64,000 bases of DNA, from the NCBI GenBank assembly GCA_951640165.1, contig OX621256.1, positions 4,216,001 through 4,280,000 of the forward strand. Direction: 5' to 3'. Below are positions 21,180-31,692 of the stretch, in pieces (position 1 is the first letter of the stretch; every line of letters starts with the position of its first letter). The translations under genes and the position numbers were made by a program. The notes below the pieces were generated by a model, which did not search any database, was not told the origin of the DNA, and saw nothing but the letters and a program-made list of their open reading frames with translations. The stretch comes from Pseudoips prasinana (lineage: Eukaryota > Arthropoda > Insecta > Lepidoptera > Nolidae).

Positions 21180-21960
21180 AATCTCGGAAAATTAATAATA
21201 AAAATGTTTTAGTTTTATAATGAAGTTTAGTATTTTACCCGCAATTTTTTTAAAAAATTTTCTCTTATTTTTCATTTGTTCTATAATAATTTGTCCACTC
21301 TATTCTGATCCTTAAACTTACTTAAAAAACAGACGGGATTGCAAAGTGCAACTAAAAGGACACTATAAACCGTTACTAAACTAACGTAATCAGAAACGGC
21401 CACAACCAAATAAAAAAGAAAATAAAAACTTTTTACCAAATACAGTTTGTCCCGTTTTGGTTTCTTTTCTATTTTTAAATAGTTCCCTTAACGGGTTCCA
21501 TTTCACGTAGGGTCATAATAAAAATGTTAAATGGTTAACCTTTTTTGGTGGAGAAAGTTTAAGTAAATGGGAACGGTTTATGGTGTCATAAATTGTACAA
21601 ATATTGAGGTACCTACAATTGAAGTTAGAAAACATTTTATTTTAGGATACCATGGCGCAAATACGGAGTGTCATTTGTTTAAGGGGGTAAGTATATCGAT
21701 AATTTAATTTGTAGAATAGCAATACTCTTTGTAATAAAAGGCGCCTTTTCCTCGCTGGTAAGGATAATGTTGCATACTTCAAAATTAATACCTATGTAAA
21801 TATGTTTAGTTAAGGATTATCATGCTTGTTGGGATTACACCATTTTATTTCTTTCTTGTGTATGTTTCTTTACAGTCTGTATTAATTATTATATGCCTAT
21901 TTATATAATTAAATCTAGTACTGGAAGAGAGTAAAGTCTACTATTACTATTGACTAGTAT
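21180..21960. other. No recognised feature
   Basis: AT-rich. 21410-21480 contains a weak inverted arrangement, but nothing assignable. Confidence 0.35.
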
Positions 21961-21963
21961 TAA

Positions 21964-22160
21964 CTGCACGTGCGGCGCAGCGGCTAAAACAGTCGGCTCG
22001 CCGCTTCGTGTCCCGGTTTCGATTCCCACGCTGGACAACTATTCGTGTGATCCATAAATAGTTATTCTGAGTCTGGATGTCATTTGTGTCCGTCTGTTAA
22101 GTGTTTCTAAAGTACCCCGCGTCACAGGGATTAGATTACCCGGTTGTCTTAAAAAACACT
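21964..22160 (+). mobile_element. SINE-C, tRNA-derived
   Basis: Head 'gtgcggcgcagcggctaaaa' with 'tttcgattcccacgctggac'. The body 'ataaatagttattctgagtc' runs on to a 'gttgtctt' + A-rich end. Full-length or nearly so. Confidence 0.7.
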
Positions 22161-22260
22161 GCTTATTTTGGTAAAGGGGAAGGAATGGCGTAAGATTGAT
22201 ACCAAGTATTTAGCATGATCATGAGCTACGGTAACCACATAATTATACGGATCGTATCCT

Positions 22261-22320
22261 TGTTAGTCTATTAAAAAAAACCAGTGGTGTTACACCATGG
22301 TTTTTTTTAATAGACTAACA
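22261..22320. repeat. 60-nt near-perfect palindrome
   Basis: 'tgttagtctattaaaaaaaa' pairs with 'ttttttttaatagactaaca'. One-base slip at the centre. No transposon ends are recognised. Confidence 0.8.
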
Positions 22321-22562
22321 AAAAATGTTATGTAAAAATGTGTTCCAAGAATACAAACCACATCTCAATCCACAATCCCACAACAAATACTCAACTGTTA
22401 TCTAAGACAGCCGTAAAAAAACTAACTAAAGTATAAACTTAATATTATAATCTCGGCTTCACGTTATCTTTCGTGAAACTTATCCTTTGACGAGTCCTTT
22501 TAACATTCCACGCCAGAGAGCCTCAAACTTTTAGCAAATACCCCCGAGATTTTTATGAGTCA

Positions 22563-22735
22563 CTAGCTGTGCCCCGCGGTGTTACCCGCGTTAAATTTTA
22601 TAAATTTTCTTTACTATAAACCTCACGGAACCCGAGAACTTTCCAACGAATGCAAAACCGTGGAAATCGGTTCGTGCGTTCTGGAGTTATAGCGTCAGGA
22701 AGGAAAACCCGACTTATTTTTATATAGTAGAAGAT
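22563..22735 (-). mobile_element. Helitron-like element, other subfamily
   Basis: Reversed CTAG + hairpin end ('ctagctgtgccccgcggtgt'), then a body different from the main group ('aaccgtggaaatcggttcgt'). Confidence 0.55.
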
Positions 22736-22807
22736 ATGTTAGCCATCATGTAAGTATAAAGTGGTCGACCCGTTTTAGAACTACGATCATAGAGAAAGGC
22801 TTAATAA

Positions 22808-23560
22808 TTGACAGCCTTGCCTTGTGGGTCTAGCGGTACTGTTTTCAACGGCAGATAACAAGGTCCAGCGTCCAAAAATGCGATTATTCCGCTGATAATA
22901 TTTTCAATATCAGCCCAGCGTCTGGAAGTTAGCGGTGTTACAAATACGTGTTTTGACTGCCTCGTTGCTCTAGCGGTAGCGTGTTCACCCGCAGAGTACG
23001 AGGTCCTGGGTTCAAAGCCCAGGTCGGGCCAAAAGTGATTTTGGGACTTTTCTGTAAAAAGAAAAATTTCTCAGCATCAGCCCGAAGTCTGGGAGTTGGC
23101 GGTATTATACCCCCGTGCCTCGGAGAGCACGTAAAAGCTGACGGTCCTGTACCTGACCTCTTTCCGGTCGTGTCGCTATGCGTCCCATCGGATCATGAGA
23201 GTGATGGAATAGAAAGTGCTCCTGTATTTGCGCACACACTTGAGCACCGTAATATGTCCCGCGCAGATGGCTAATCTCAGTTGAGACTGACCGCCGTGGC
23301 CGAAATTCCGCTAGGAGGACATTATTACGTGTTTTGGAGACCATGAAAATCTGTTGGTCCTGTACACGATGTGTTAGCTATCCTATCGGATTATTATCAA
23401 AAAATGCACCTGTACGAGTATTATCGCACGCACTTGGGAACTACAACATGTTCCGCGCAGATGGCTAGTCTACACTGATACTGGCCGTTAAAATCGACAT
23501 GTGCGACTCTACTAGGTGGTAGCATTAAAGCGCGACCGTCGTTATTAACACAAGGTCCGT
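22808..23560 (+). mobile_element. Old SINE-A split by a younger SINE-A
   Basis: Old head at 22808-22945 ('gtgggtctagcggtactgtt') and old body at 23336-23560 ('ccgcgcagatggctagtcta'). The copy at 22955-23326 interrupts it. Confidence 0.75.
22955..23326 (+). mobile_element. SINE-A, full-length, 372 bp
   Basis: Bounded by TSD 'acgtgtttt' (22946-22954 and 23327-23335). Head 'gctctagcggtagcgtgttc', 'ggttcaaagcccaggtcggg'. End 'aggaggacattatt'. ORFs 22981-23274 (+) and 23105-23344 (-) are SINE readings. Confidence 0.88.
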
Positions 23561-23562
23561 CA

Positions 23563-24000
23563 TAATAATAATACCTTAATATAGACAGAACCATTGACAA
23601 TATGTAGTAAAATTATTAGACTTAAACTAGATAATTAAACATAATTTCTTGACAATAACTTGATACGAGCTAGCTAAATATCATTGCTATAATATAATAA
23701 ATTGTATAAATGTTTTCATACAACATGTACAGACGCCAGCACATCAAGCTACCCCAATCTGTCAAATTTCCCCAATTGAAAGTGAGCCTTATGCTTATGT
23801 GGTAAAGTTGAAAATCTATAAAAGAAATTTGACAGATTGGGGTAGCTGGATGTGCTGGCGTCTGTACCTAAATATCTATGTTACTAGAAATAATAATGTA
23901 TACAACTATATTACTACAAACATGTTCTGACTATTTACAAGCGCTTTTTTAAAGTCTACGTGAATAAAAACCTTTTTTATTTTATTTATTTTACTATACT
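23563..24000 (+). mobile_element. LINE-R 3' end, with MITE-P insertion
   Basis: 'taccttaatatagacagaac', 'agctagctaaatatcattgc' and 'ttaaagtctacgtgaataaa', then an AT tail. Copies occur at 31849, 47518 and 51479. MITE-P interrupts it at 23730-23864. Poly-A-like ending suggests the 3' UTR of a LINE. No ORF. Confidence 0.65.
23730..23864. mobile_element. Palindromic MITE-P, copy 2
   Basis: Flanked by TA (23728-23729, 23865-23866). The empty site is visible in LINE-R at 32048-32068, where 'ccgtgtacctaaat' is uninterrupted. 135 bp. Confidence 0.9.
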
Positions 24001-24052
24001 TTTTAATTTATAAAAAAAATAGTTTTATAGAAACATTCACAATTGCAAGCGT

Positions 24053-24128
24053 AAAAAAAAGGGTCACGAACCATCACCCTCTACTAATCTATGGAAGGCG
24101 ATCTGCCGTTGAGCTACCAACGGGGATC
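24053..24128 (-). ncRNA. tRNA-like Pol III unit, degenerate
   Basis: Minus strand has A-box-like 'ggtagctcaacggcag', then B-box-like 'ggttcgtgacc', then T8 (24053-24060). This is the order of a Pol III gene, but the acceptor and anticodon stems do not pair well. A SINE head or tRNA pseudogene is most likely. Confidence 0.35.
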
Positions 24129-24212
24129 TTAAAGTTGATCTAACAGTGTGTATCACTATTAGATCAAATTAGGTATTCCCTGCTAATATCTTTACGGAGC
24201 ATATTTATATTG

Positions 24213-24215
<3 letters not shown>

Positions 24216-24241
<26 letters not shown>
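24216..24241. repeat. (TA)n microsatellite
   Basis: About 13 TA units. A second run sits at 24519-24535, on the other side of the RTE fragment, suggesting insertion into the microsatellite. Confidence 0.9.
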
Positions 24242-24242
<1 letters not shown>

Positions 24243-24246
<4 letters not shown>

Positions 24247-24518
24247 CCGCAGGTAAACCAAAGTCACCGACATAGCCCGAAGAATTGCAAAACTGAAGTG
24301 GCAGTGGGCGGGGCACATAGCTAGTAGAACCCATGGCTGTTGGGGCAGAAAGTTTCTTGAGTGGCGACCACGAACCGGAAGACGCATCGTGGGCAGGCCC
24401 CCTACAAAATGGACCGATGATCTTGTGCGGGTCGCTGGAAACTGCTGGATGCGAATAGCGCAAGACCGGCAATTGTGGAGATCTTTGTCCGCAGTGGACG
24501 TCTTTCGGCTGATATGAT
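24243..24518 (+). pseudogene. RTE 3' fragment
   Basis: Starts 'aatccgcaggtaaaccaaag', continues through the last ~85 codons of the RTE and ends 'cggctgatatgatga'. A 25-bp deletion removes 'gggggaggcctttgtcca'-like sequence near 24487. The overlapping minus ORFs are shadows. Confidence 0.8.
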
Positions 24519-24907
24519 GATATATATATATATATTTAGCTTTATTTCTTTAAAAACTCTTAATTGGGTTATAATAGCATTTTTATGATAGGTTAGTAAA
24601 ATACATTTTACTAAAACAATCGTGTTAATGGGACCATAATTTAAGTACCAACGTTGAGAACCAGTGGTCTACACTTATCAAAGCTTTTACAAACAGTTTG
24701 GGTGCCTTAGTGTCACGGTCGTGATAAATTTTAGGGTCACTCGGGCCTCTGGTAATCTTTTATGCGGGCAGATTTGGTTTCGGAAAGTTGTTAGATAGTC
24801 TGACGGTTGACGAGAGAAATGAAAGGATTTTGATGAGATGCTTAGCCAATACAGATAGCCTTACCATAGACTTTTATTCCCTGATAGGTATACAAGTTTT
24901 TTCTATA

Positions 24908-25294
24908 CAGACTGGCCGAGGAGTTGACGTTCAAATGCAAAATTTAGATACTTTATGATGAGGAATATCCGTATCACCCCCATGTATGTTCTACGATTTG
25001 GCGTTGTTTTGATACTTTGAAAATGTATAGCTCAAACCCTAATTTTGAACTTTCGAATAAATTCTAAGTGAGTTCTGCAATGATTAGATAAACCATAATT
25101 TTTAGGGTGTTAGGTTAAACTATGCTTATTTAGATATCACTAGAAAACTGAACCAGAAATGTTCAACAGAACAAGAAAAAAATCGAAAACATATGGTAGG
25201 AGAAAAATTACGAAATAAATCATGAAAAGAAATTCTTCTTTCACGAAAACTATTTAAATTTTTGCGTTTGAACGTCAACTCCTCGGTCAGCCTG
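24908..25294. mobile_element. TIR MITE, 387 bp
   Basis: TIRs CAGACTGGCCGAGGAGTTGA (left) and complement of CAGGCTGACCGAGGAGTTGA (right), about 40 bp each. TA flanks at 24906-24907 and 25295-25296. AT-rich core without transposase. Confidence 0.8.
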
Positions 25295-25418
25295 TACATA
25301 CAATCTTGAAGAGGTGGAATTTGAAAATATTATAAAAAGATGTAAATTTAATTTACTCTCACGTATTAGTCGTTTAAGTTAAGTTATTGGTTGAGAGCCT
25401 ACGGTGTTCGTCAACTGC

Positions 25419-25627
25419 TCAGTGTCTTCACTTTTTAATATAATAGTACTAAATTAATATCTAAGTAGTTAAGTAACTTGTTATTTATTTAAGGATTTCT
25501 AAAAATTTCATGTGATAAACGCCTGGATCAGTTCAAAAATCTAGTCACTTTCATATTGAATATATTCACGTACTGCATTGTGAGCTTGACAAGTACAAGT
25601 GTATGTTAATATCCAAGTGCTGAACTC
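25419..25627 (+). mobile_element. LINE 3' fragment (same family as 13321)
   Basis: 'tgttatttatttaaggattt' and 'cttgacaagtacaagtgtat' match 13600-13760. Tail degenerate. Confidence 0.6.
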
Positions 25628-25734
25628 CATTATTCACTACCAATATCTTATTTTATTTTATATGATGGTAACTAGGGGTTCTTTTTAGCCGCTATATACA
25701 TATGTTATTAGTACATAATATTGTTATGAACATA

Positions 25735-25955
25735 GTTGGTTTGTGACATTGACTGGTATGCCAGAGAACGTGGATTCGATTCCCACCCAGAACAAATCTT
25801 TGTATGATTAGCAAGATTATTTGCTCTGTGTCTGTATGTTTTTAGAAATATGTATATGTTTTCTTCTATGGTCTGGTTGCCATAGTACAGGTTCTGCCTT
25901 GTTTAGGATCAGATGGCAGTATGTTAGTTACCCAAGATATTTATTATATTTTATT
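25735..25955 (+). mobile_element. SINE-H related copy
   Basis: B-box 'gattcgattcccacccagaa', then 'ccatagtacaggttctgcct' and 'aggatcagatggcagtatg'. Ends in AT-rich tail. Confidence 0.65.
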
Positions 25956-26022
25956 ATTTATTGTAGTTATAAGTATGGTACATCTAGGACCTCTTAGAAA
26001 CGTAGTTTTGCACGCCGGTGTA

Positions 26023-26420
26023 CAGACGCCAGCACATCCAGCTACCCCAATCTGTCAAATTTCTTTTATAGATTTTTAACTTTATAATAATAATAATATC
26101 TAGGGACAATGTCACACAGATCATCGTAGCCCCAAACTAAGCAAAGTTTGTACTATAGGTACCAGGCGACGATATACATACTTATATAGATAGATAAATA
26201 CTTAAATACATAGAAAACATCCATGACTCAGAAACAAACATTTGTGCTCATCACACAAATATTTGTACTTACCGGGATTCGAACCCAGGACCACCAGCTT
26301 CGTAGGCAGGAGCACCACCAACTAGGCTACGGTGACCGTCAGTTTTATCACAATAGCATAAGGTTCACTTTCAATTGGAGAAATTTGACAGATTGGGGTA
26401 ACTTGATGTGCTGGCGTTTG
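26023..26420. mobile_element. MITE-P copy 3, carrying a SINE
   Basis: Left arm 26023-26085 and right arm 26344-26420. TA flanks at 26021-26022 and 26421-26422. Length without the SINE is about 140 bp, as in copies 2 and 4. Confidence 0.85.
26086..26343 (-). mobile_element. SINE-B inside MITE-P
   Basis: (TAA)n tail at left, 'gtagccccaaactaagcaaa' body, reversed head 'ctaggctacggtgaccgtc' at right. Short TSD, about 'tttat'. The 71-codon plus ORF here is spurious. Confidence 0.8.
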
Positions 26421-26665
26421 TACAAACCATGTTTTTAAAATGTACTACTACTACCCTACTACCCCCATCTCTGTTACTGATTCACTACCTAGGTTGCCTG
26501 GTAGAGATAACATGTTGTGATAAGGCTGCCAAATAGGTTTTGGTGTGTACGTTTTAATTCTTCTGCCGGACCCGGCAGAAGAAAACAGAATAGGTCTTTA
26601 ACACCGGTTTAAAAGAGATAAAATCGTTCGTTACAGTCAGTCGAAACATACTCGAGAGCGTATTA

Positions 26666-26800
26666 CAGACACCAGCATATCCAGCTACCACAATCTGTCA
26701 AATTTCTTTTATAGATTTTCAACTTTAACACAAAAGTATAAGGTTAACTTTCAATTTGGGAAATTTGACAGCTTGGGATAGCTTGATGTGCTGTCCTTTG
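26666..26800. mobile_element. Palindromic MITE-P, copy 4
   Basis: Diverged TIRs ('cagacaccagcatatccagc' / 'gcttgatgtgctgtcctttg'), TA on the right side and TTA on the left. 135 bp. A stub of the family is at 28503-28525. Confidence 0.8.
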
Positions 26801-27031
26801 TACATGAAAAGCAAAGAAATCCCACACTTTATTAACTAATCTATATCTTCTATGTTCATCTACTACGTAATATTAATCAATAGTTACAAAATCACCATCA
26901 AAAGAAACCATAGTGCGTAAACTTTCACGTTGCAACAACGCAGTAAATATTTGCTTACAAACATAGCCATACAAAACCCGTGGGTAGTAAGTAGTAACTT
27001 CAAATAGACGATTTTGCAAATGGTGGCTTTT

Positions 27032-27605
27032 TAGGGTTCCGTAGCCAAATGGCAAAAAACGGAACCCTTATAGATTCGTCATGTCTGTCTGTCTGTCTGT
27101 CTGTCCGTCCTTATGTCACAGCCACTTTTTTGCGAAACTATAAGAGCTGTACTACTGAAACTTGGTAAATAGATGTATTCTGTGAACCGCATTAAGATTT
27201 TTAGACAAAAATAGAATAAGAACAATTATTTTGGGGGGTCGCCATACATAGAACTGAAACACAAAAAATATTTTTTCATCGTATCCATACATGTGGGGTG
27301 TCTATGGATAGGTCTTCAAAAATGATATTGAGGTTCCTAATATTATTTTTTTCTAAACTGAATAGTTTGCGCGAGGGACACTTCCAAAGTGGTAAAATGG
27401 GTGTCCCCCCCCCTCTAACTTCTAAAATAAGAGAATTAAAAACTAAAAAAAATATATGATGTATATTACCATGTAAATTAACAACAAAAATTGGTTTGAA
27501 CGAGATCTATAAACCGCAATTTGCATTCATTTAATCAACTGAAATACTTGCTGCCATGGAACCCTTCATGTGCGAGTCCGACTCGCACTTGGTTGGTTTT
27601 TTTAA
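27032..27605 (+). repeat. Hairpin-ended repeat G
   Basis: Starts with a terminal hairpin ('agggttccgtagccaaat' / 'cggaaccct') plus (TCTG)n, and ends at the palindromic 'gcgagtccgactcgcac'. The same element in reverse is at 54690-55182. Related shorter elements lie at 32576-32855 and 50735-51003. Class unresolved; the two different hairpin ends may suggest rolling-circle type. Confidence 0.7.
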
Positions 27606-27689
27606 TCTTATGGTTTTACTAATAGGCTATGCAAATACATGCGATTCTACTATTGGAATGAAGTATAACAGCTATTAGGTATTATTTAT

Positions 27690-27915
27690 CGTATGGGAAG
27701 TGGTTACCCTAGTGTCGGAATTTTTCCTCTGACATGGCTTAAAGACTGTTGTCTAATGACTACAACCGGGACCGACAGCTTATCATGCCCTCAGAGGCGT
27801 TCATAAATTAATCCACTTTGGTGGTCACCCATCTATGGGCTGACCGCGAGCCTAGTTGCTTTACCTCGCTGATCAGTTACGGACCGATGAGACCATCTAG
27901 CTATGAGTGCCTCAA
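27690..27915 (-). mobile_element. 5S-rRNA-like SINE
   Basis: Reverse of the 48417-48668 copy: 'gtggtcacccatctatgggc' and 'gcgagcctagttgctttacc' (box C and box A-like), with tail region 'ggaccgacagcttatcatgc'. Nearly full-length, diverged. Confidence 0.7.
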
Positions 27916-28362
27916 GTATAACAGCTGATTCGAAAGGACCCTTAAATTATTCCCTTGGTACCTTTGCAACTGGCTTCTCCAGTTACAATTCTTTTGTTTC
28001 GTGAGGTTCCAGCTTCGTTATATAATTCTGCCTCCCGATTTCTCTAGAGGGAAGCGGAAATGGTTCTTGTTTCTTTCTGATTAAATTTGTTGCGGGATCT
28101 GAGACAGTCGATGCAAATCCCTTCCCTAGACATTCGAGAGACTTACCGCTCTATGTCAATTCATTGTGTGCCACTTATGCTAATGGCTAAAAGGAGTTGC
28201 AGTGGTGGGCAATAGGTAGGGATTAGCCCAATGAGAAAAAAATACACTTAATTATGGTAAAGCAATAGAAAGCAAATTAAAGACTAGGAATAAATTAAAA
28301 AAATAAGGATTGATTATTTATCGGTCAGACTTGTTAAAACCTTATTAGATATACATAGTCAT

Positions 28363-28512
28363 GGCAGAAGAGAAGGCCTTTCCCCAAGGTAAGGCAAGGT
28401 AGCATATACTCCACGATATGCCATAATCGCCACACTTGGCGGACGGGTTGGCGAGGGAATTTAATGGTTCTGAATACTCAAGGAGATATTTCTGCCCGTT
28501 CTCTGCTAGATA
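28363..28512 (-). mobile_element. Internally deleted RTE derivative, diverged
   Basis: 'cataatcgccacacttggcg' and 'ttctgcccgttctctgctag' are the 5' part. The left end is a damaged RTE 3' tail ('gaaggcctttccccaaggta'). Confidence 0.6.
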
Positions 28513-28619
28513 GTGCTGGCGTCTGTGTGTTTTACACGACTAAACTAATTGAAATGTAATTAAACCTTGCACTAATACGCGCAAAGGGCGCATAATAAAA
28601 TATTAAATGAATAAATAAA

Positions 28620-28744
28620 TATCTTGGGTTTGGGATCAGATTTCTGTGTGTAGGTGTAAGTGACACACACTGAAATCTGATCCCAAACTATGAAGAGCCT
28701 GTTCCTTAGTAACCAGACAACTTAGAAACATACTTGTATATTTT
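28620..28744. repeat. Inverted pair of SINE-H 3' pieces
   Basis: 'tttgggatcagatttctgtg' pairs with 'cacactgaaatctgatccca' around about 20 nt. The right arm continues into SINE-H sequence on the minus strand. Local inverted duplication of a SINE end. Confidence 0.65.
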
Positions 28745-28761
28745 TTAAATCATACATATTA

Positions 28762-29295
28762 TCCTACTAATATTATAAAGGCGAAAGTTTGTCAGTATGG
28801 ATGGATGGATGTTTGTTACACTTTCACGTAAAAACTACTGAATTGATTTTAATAAAACTTTATAATAATATAGCTTATACATCAGAAAAACACATAGGCT
28901 ACAATTTATTTATTTATTTAAGGATCGTCAACGTTACATGCAGTTATAAGACACGTACATACTTAAAAATAATAGTGCTGCAACACTTAAAGACGACCAC
29001 AGCATAAAAATTTTACATTATTAAAGTTAATTACAATAAATTAATTAATAAAATTAAAAACTTGCACTAATTACAAAAATTTATAAAGATATTGTGTGAA
29101 TTGTCCAAAATATGACGATTAGTGTCAAATAAGTATGAAAAAATCTACCATCTGCGAGCTATTTCGGCGTGCACTGCTAAAACCGCTAGAGGTACAAATC
29201 TTACTAATATTACAAATGCGATCGTTTGTACCTAAGTATAGATGTACGGAAGTATGTTTGTTACACTATTTTACGCCAAAACAACTTTAAGGCGA
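28762..29295 (+). mobile_element. Composite Helitron with LINE-tail insertion
   Basis: 5' end 'tcctactaatattataaagg'. Interrupted at 28910-29079 by a minus-strand (TTTA)n-ending LINE tail. It then has 'gatattgtgtgaattgtcca', 'tctaccatctgcgagctatt', and a second 5'-end-like stretch near 29200. It is the sister of 8507-9600. The right end is not defined. Confidence 0.7.
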
Positions 29296-29755
29296 AAGTT
29301 TGTAAGTAAGTACATAAATTACACCCAAACACATAATAATATCCTAAAAAATTTAGTATTGCGTCTTTCCCATGTCATGGAATTCTTCGAAGTAATCTAG
29401 CACAGCGGAGAGCCACTCTAGCTGTGTAGAACTCTTCTTACATTACGATAGGTGGATTATCGTAAGGCATTTTATTTTGTTCGTCGTATAAGCCAAGTTA
29501 ATTTGAGCATAAATTGACCACGAGCATAATAAAACATGCATCCTCGGTATCACACAGAAGTGCCTCGTTTTGCGCAGTTTAAGTGCTAATCCGATAAAAA
29601 TGCTCGTTGCGCTTCCCATCTGCACTTAGCTGTTAAGTGAAAAGACGTAATAATACGGCTTTCGATCTAAGGTTGTTACTAAACTAGTATTTTATGAGTT
29701 CTAGCTGGGGGAAATGGGAACACGGTAGTGTGGTAGCCAAGTTATGATGTGTATT
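29296..29755. other. No recognised feature
   Basis: Includes a 60-codon minus ORF (29443-29625) with no motif. Confidence 0.35.
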
Positions 29756-29759
29756 TATT

Positions 29760-30115
29760 TTGACTGCCCCGTTGGCTAGTGTTAATCAGTGGTTAGTGAA
29801 CCTGACTGCTGAGTCAGGGGTCGTAGGTTCGATTGTCACCTAAGACAAATTTTTGTGCAATAAGCACGATTATTCATACTGTGTCTGTATGTATGTGTAT
29901 CGAAATATATAAGTATGTCTATCAGTTTTCTGGTATATAGTACAAGCTCAGCTTAGTTTATATAATAATATGCTGGAATATTATTCACATACGGCCTTGT
30001 GATTCCAAACTAAGCACAGCTTGTACTATGGAAACCAGATAACTAATATATTACATATACTACTTTTCTTTTGTAAATACATAATTATATATAGATAATT
30101 AGCCCCACAAACAGG
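29760..30115. mobile_element. Head-to-head SINE pair
   Basis: 29760-29984 is a plus-strand SINE ('cagtggttagtgaacctgac', 'gttcgattgtcacctaagac'). 29985-30115 is the minus-strand body of SINE-H ('aaactaagcacagcttgtac'). Confidence 0.65.
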
Positions 30116-30383
30116 GCAGATCCCATTAGGTTAATACAACCGGCGGCCTTATCAGTTAAAAGCGATCTGTTGCTGATAACCAATTCGCTATGCGGGGACC
30201 AGATTAAATTACAATTGATATTGCTGACCATTCTGTCATTATACTACTCAAAATCCACTATATTTAGTGGTAACGGTGCTGGTTGTGTGATTACTTAAGT
30301 GTCCCTTTATTAAAAAATATCATAACTAAGCAAAGTATGCAGTTAATTTTAGTCTAAAATAAAATAACCTTATTTTGATGACA

Positions 30384-30582
30384 TCACCCTGCGTCGACGT
30401 CTGCGATTTCCGGTAAGCAAACCTCCTACAAGATGGACCGATGATTTTGTGAGGTGCGAACCTCACAAAATCCCAGAAGCCGCCGGATGCGCGTAGCGAA
30501 AGACCAGGAATAGTGGAGATCTTTGGGGGAGGTCTTTGTCCAGCAGTGAGTGTCTTTCGGCTGATTTGATGATTATGATAAT
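30384..30582 (+). pseudogene. RTE 3' fragment with inverted micro-duplication
   Basis: Typical RTE end ('ttgtggagatc'-like, 'ggaggtctttgtccagcagt'). At 30446-30470 'gattttgtgaggt' is followed by its complement 'acctcacaaaatc', a local fold-back absent from other copies. Confidence 0.75.
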
Positions 30583-30584
30583 AG

Positions 30585-31155
30585 TGAACGTCATTACCTT
30601 ATTTAATTTGTAGATTCTTAATACCATTTACCCTAAGATTTACTGTGATCAAAAGTCTTGAGGATTCTCATTTGGCAAGGATTCTCGTGGCAACTTTTGT
30701 CATAGAATCAACTATCAAAACTACGAACTTGGCTTGCACTTCACAATAACTTTGCCGGAGCTAGTAGAAATTAACGTATTTATAAGTGACCGTTTGTCGG
30801 CGCCAACTGGCTTGAACTGGCCTTAGGGTGGCCATGAGTTGGACCTTTATATCGTATACCAAACATATACATACACACGCCTGTTTTAAAAAGAGTACGC
30901 AGAGATAACAGATTTCGACTTGTTACTAACTATCCTTGCACATTACTTTGGCCTCCCTTTTAACTCATTTTTACACGCTTTATATTAGCTTCACTTGTAT
31001 GTTTGTAACTGACTCCTTTAGACGCGATTTTGACCCACTTTAAACGGTCTGATTTCATTCAACCTTTGTAGATTTATCGAGGACTGATGACAATTTGAAA
31101 AGGATTATTAAATTATTCAATGTGCTAAATTAACTAAAAATAGTAAACTAAATAA
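30585..31155. other. No recognised feature
   Basis: No repeat or coding frame identified. Confidence 0.35.
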
Positions 31156-31157
31156 TA

Positions 31158-31459
31158 CTTTAAAAAACACGCTTTATACAAAATTCAACTAAAAAGTAGA
31201 AAACAAGTTTAAATTAAAAATATTGTAAAAAATATATTTTATTGTAAAAAAGCCGTGGGGTGCTTTTTAAGATATTATTGAATTATTAACTCTTCTACTC
31301 ATTTCTGTCAGAAAAATATTTATAACTATTGACACCATGCACCCCATGCTTTTTTTACAATGCAATATATATTTTTTTACACTATTTACAATTTAAATTT
31401 TATAAATATATATTTTCTATTTTTTTTACTGAATTTTATATAAAGCGTGTCTTTTAAAA
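31158..31459. mobile_element. AT-rich TIR MITE
   Basis: Left arm 'aaaaaacacgctttatacaa' and right arm 'ttatataaagcgtgtctttt' continue for about 100 bp each. The core holds 'gccgtggggtgc' / 'caccccatgc'. No ORF. Confidence 0.7.
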
Positions 31460-31529
31460 CTATTTTTTGTTTCATACGTGCACTATGGATTAGGCACACT
31501 ACCTGCTCTCTTTTTAGAGTATAATCTAA

Positions 31530-31692
31530 ACTCCAAGTAATATTCTAAACGCGAAAGTTTGTATGCATGAATGTTTGTTACTCTTACACGCAAAAATTAC
31601 TCAACGGATCTTGATTAAACTTTTGTAGTAATATAGCTTATATATTTGAATAACACATTATACAGTTTGAAACCTCGGGGCACAACCGGTAC
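31530..31692 (+). mobile_element. Helitron copy, degraded
   Basis: 'taaacgcgaaagtttgtatg', 'tttgttactcttacacgcaa', 'gaaacctcggggcacaacc'. Its 3' half is repeated at 32187-32240. Confidence 0.6.

Noticed and set aside
22981..23274. 97-codon plus ORF with counterparts elsewhere
   Set aside because: It is SINE-A sequence, not a conserved gene.
26567..26588. Palindrome 'cttctgccggacccggcaga'
   Set aside because: Too short to assign. Recorded only as another small hairpin.
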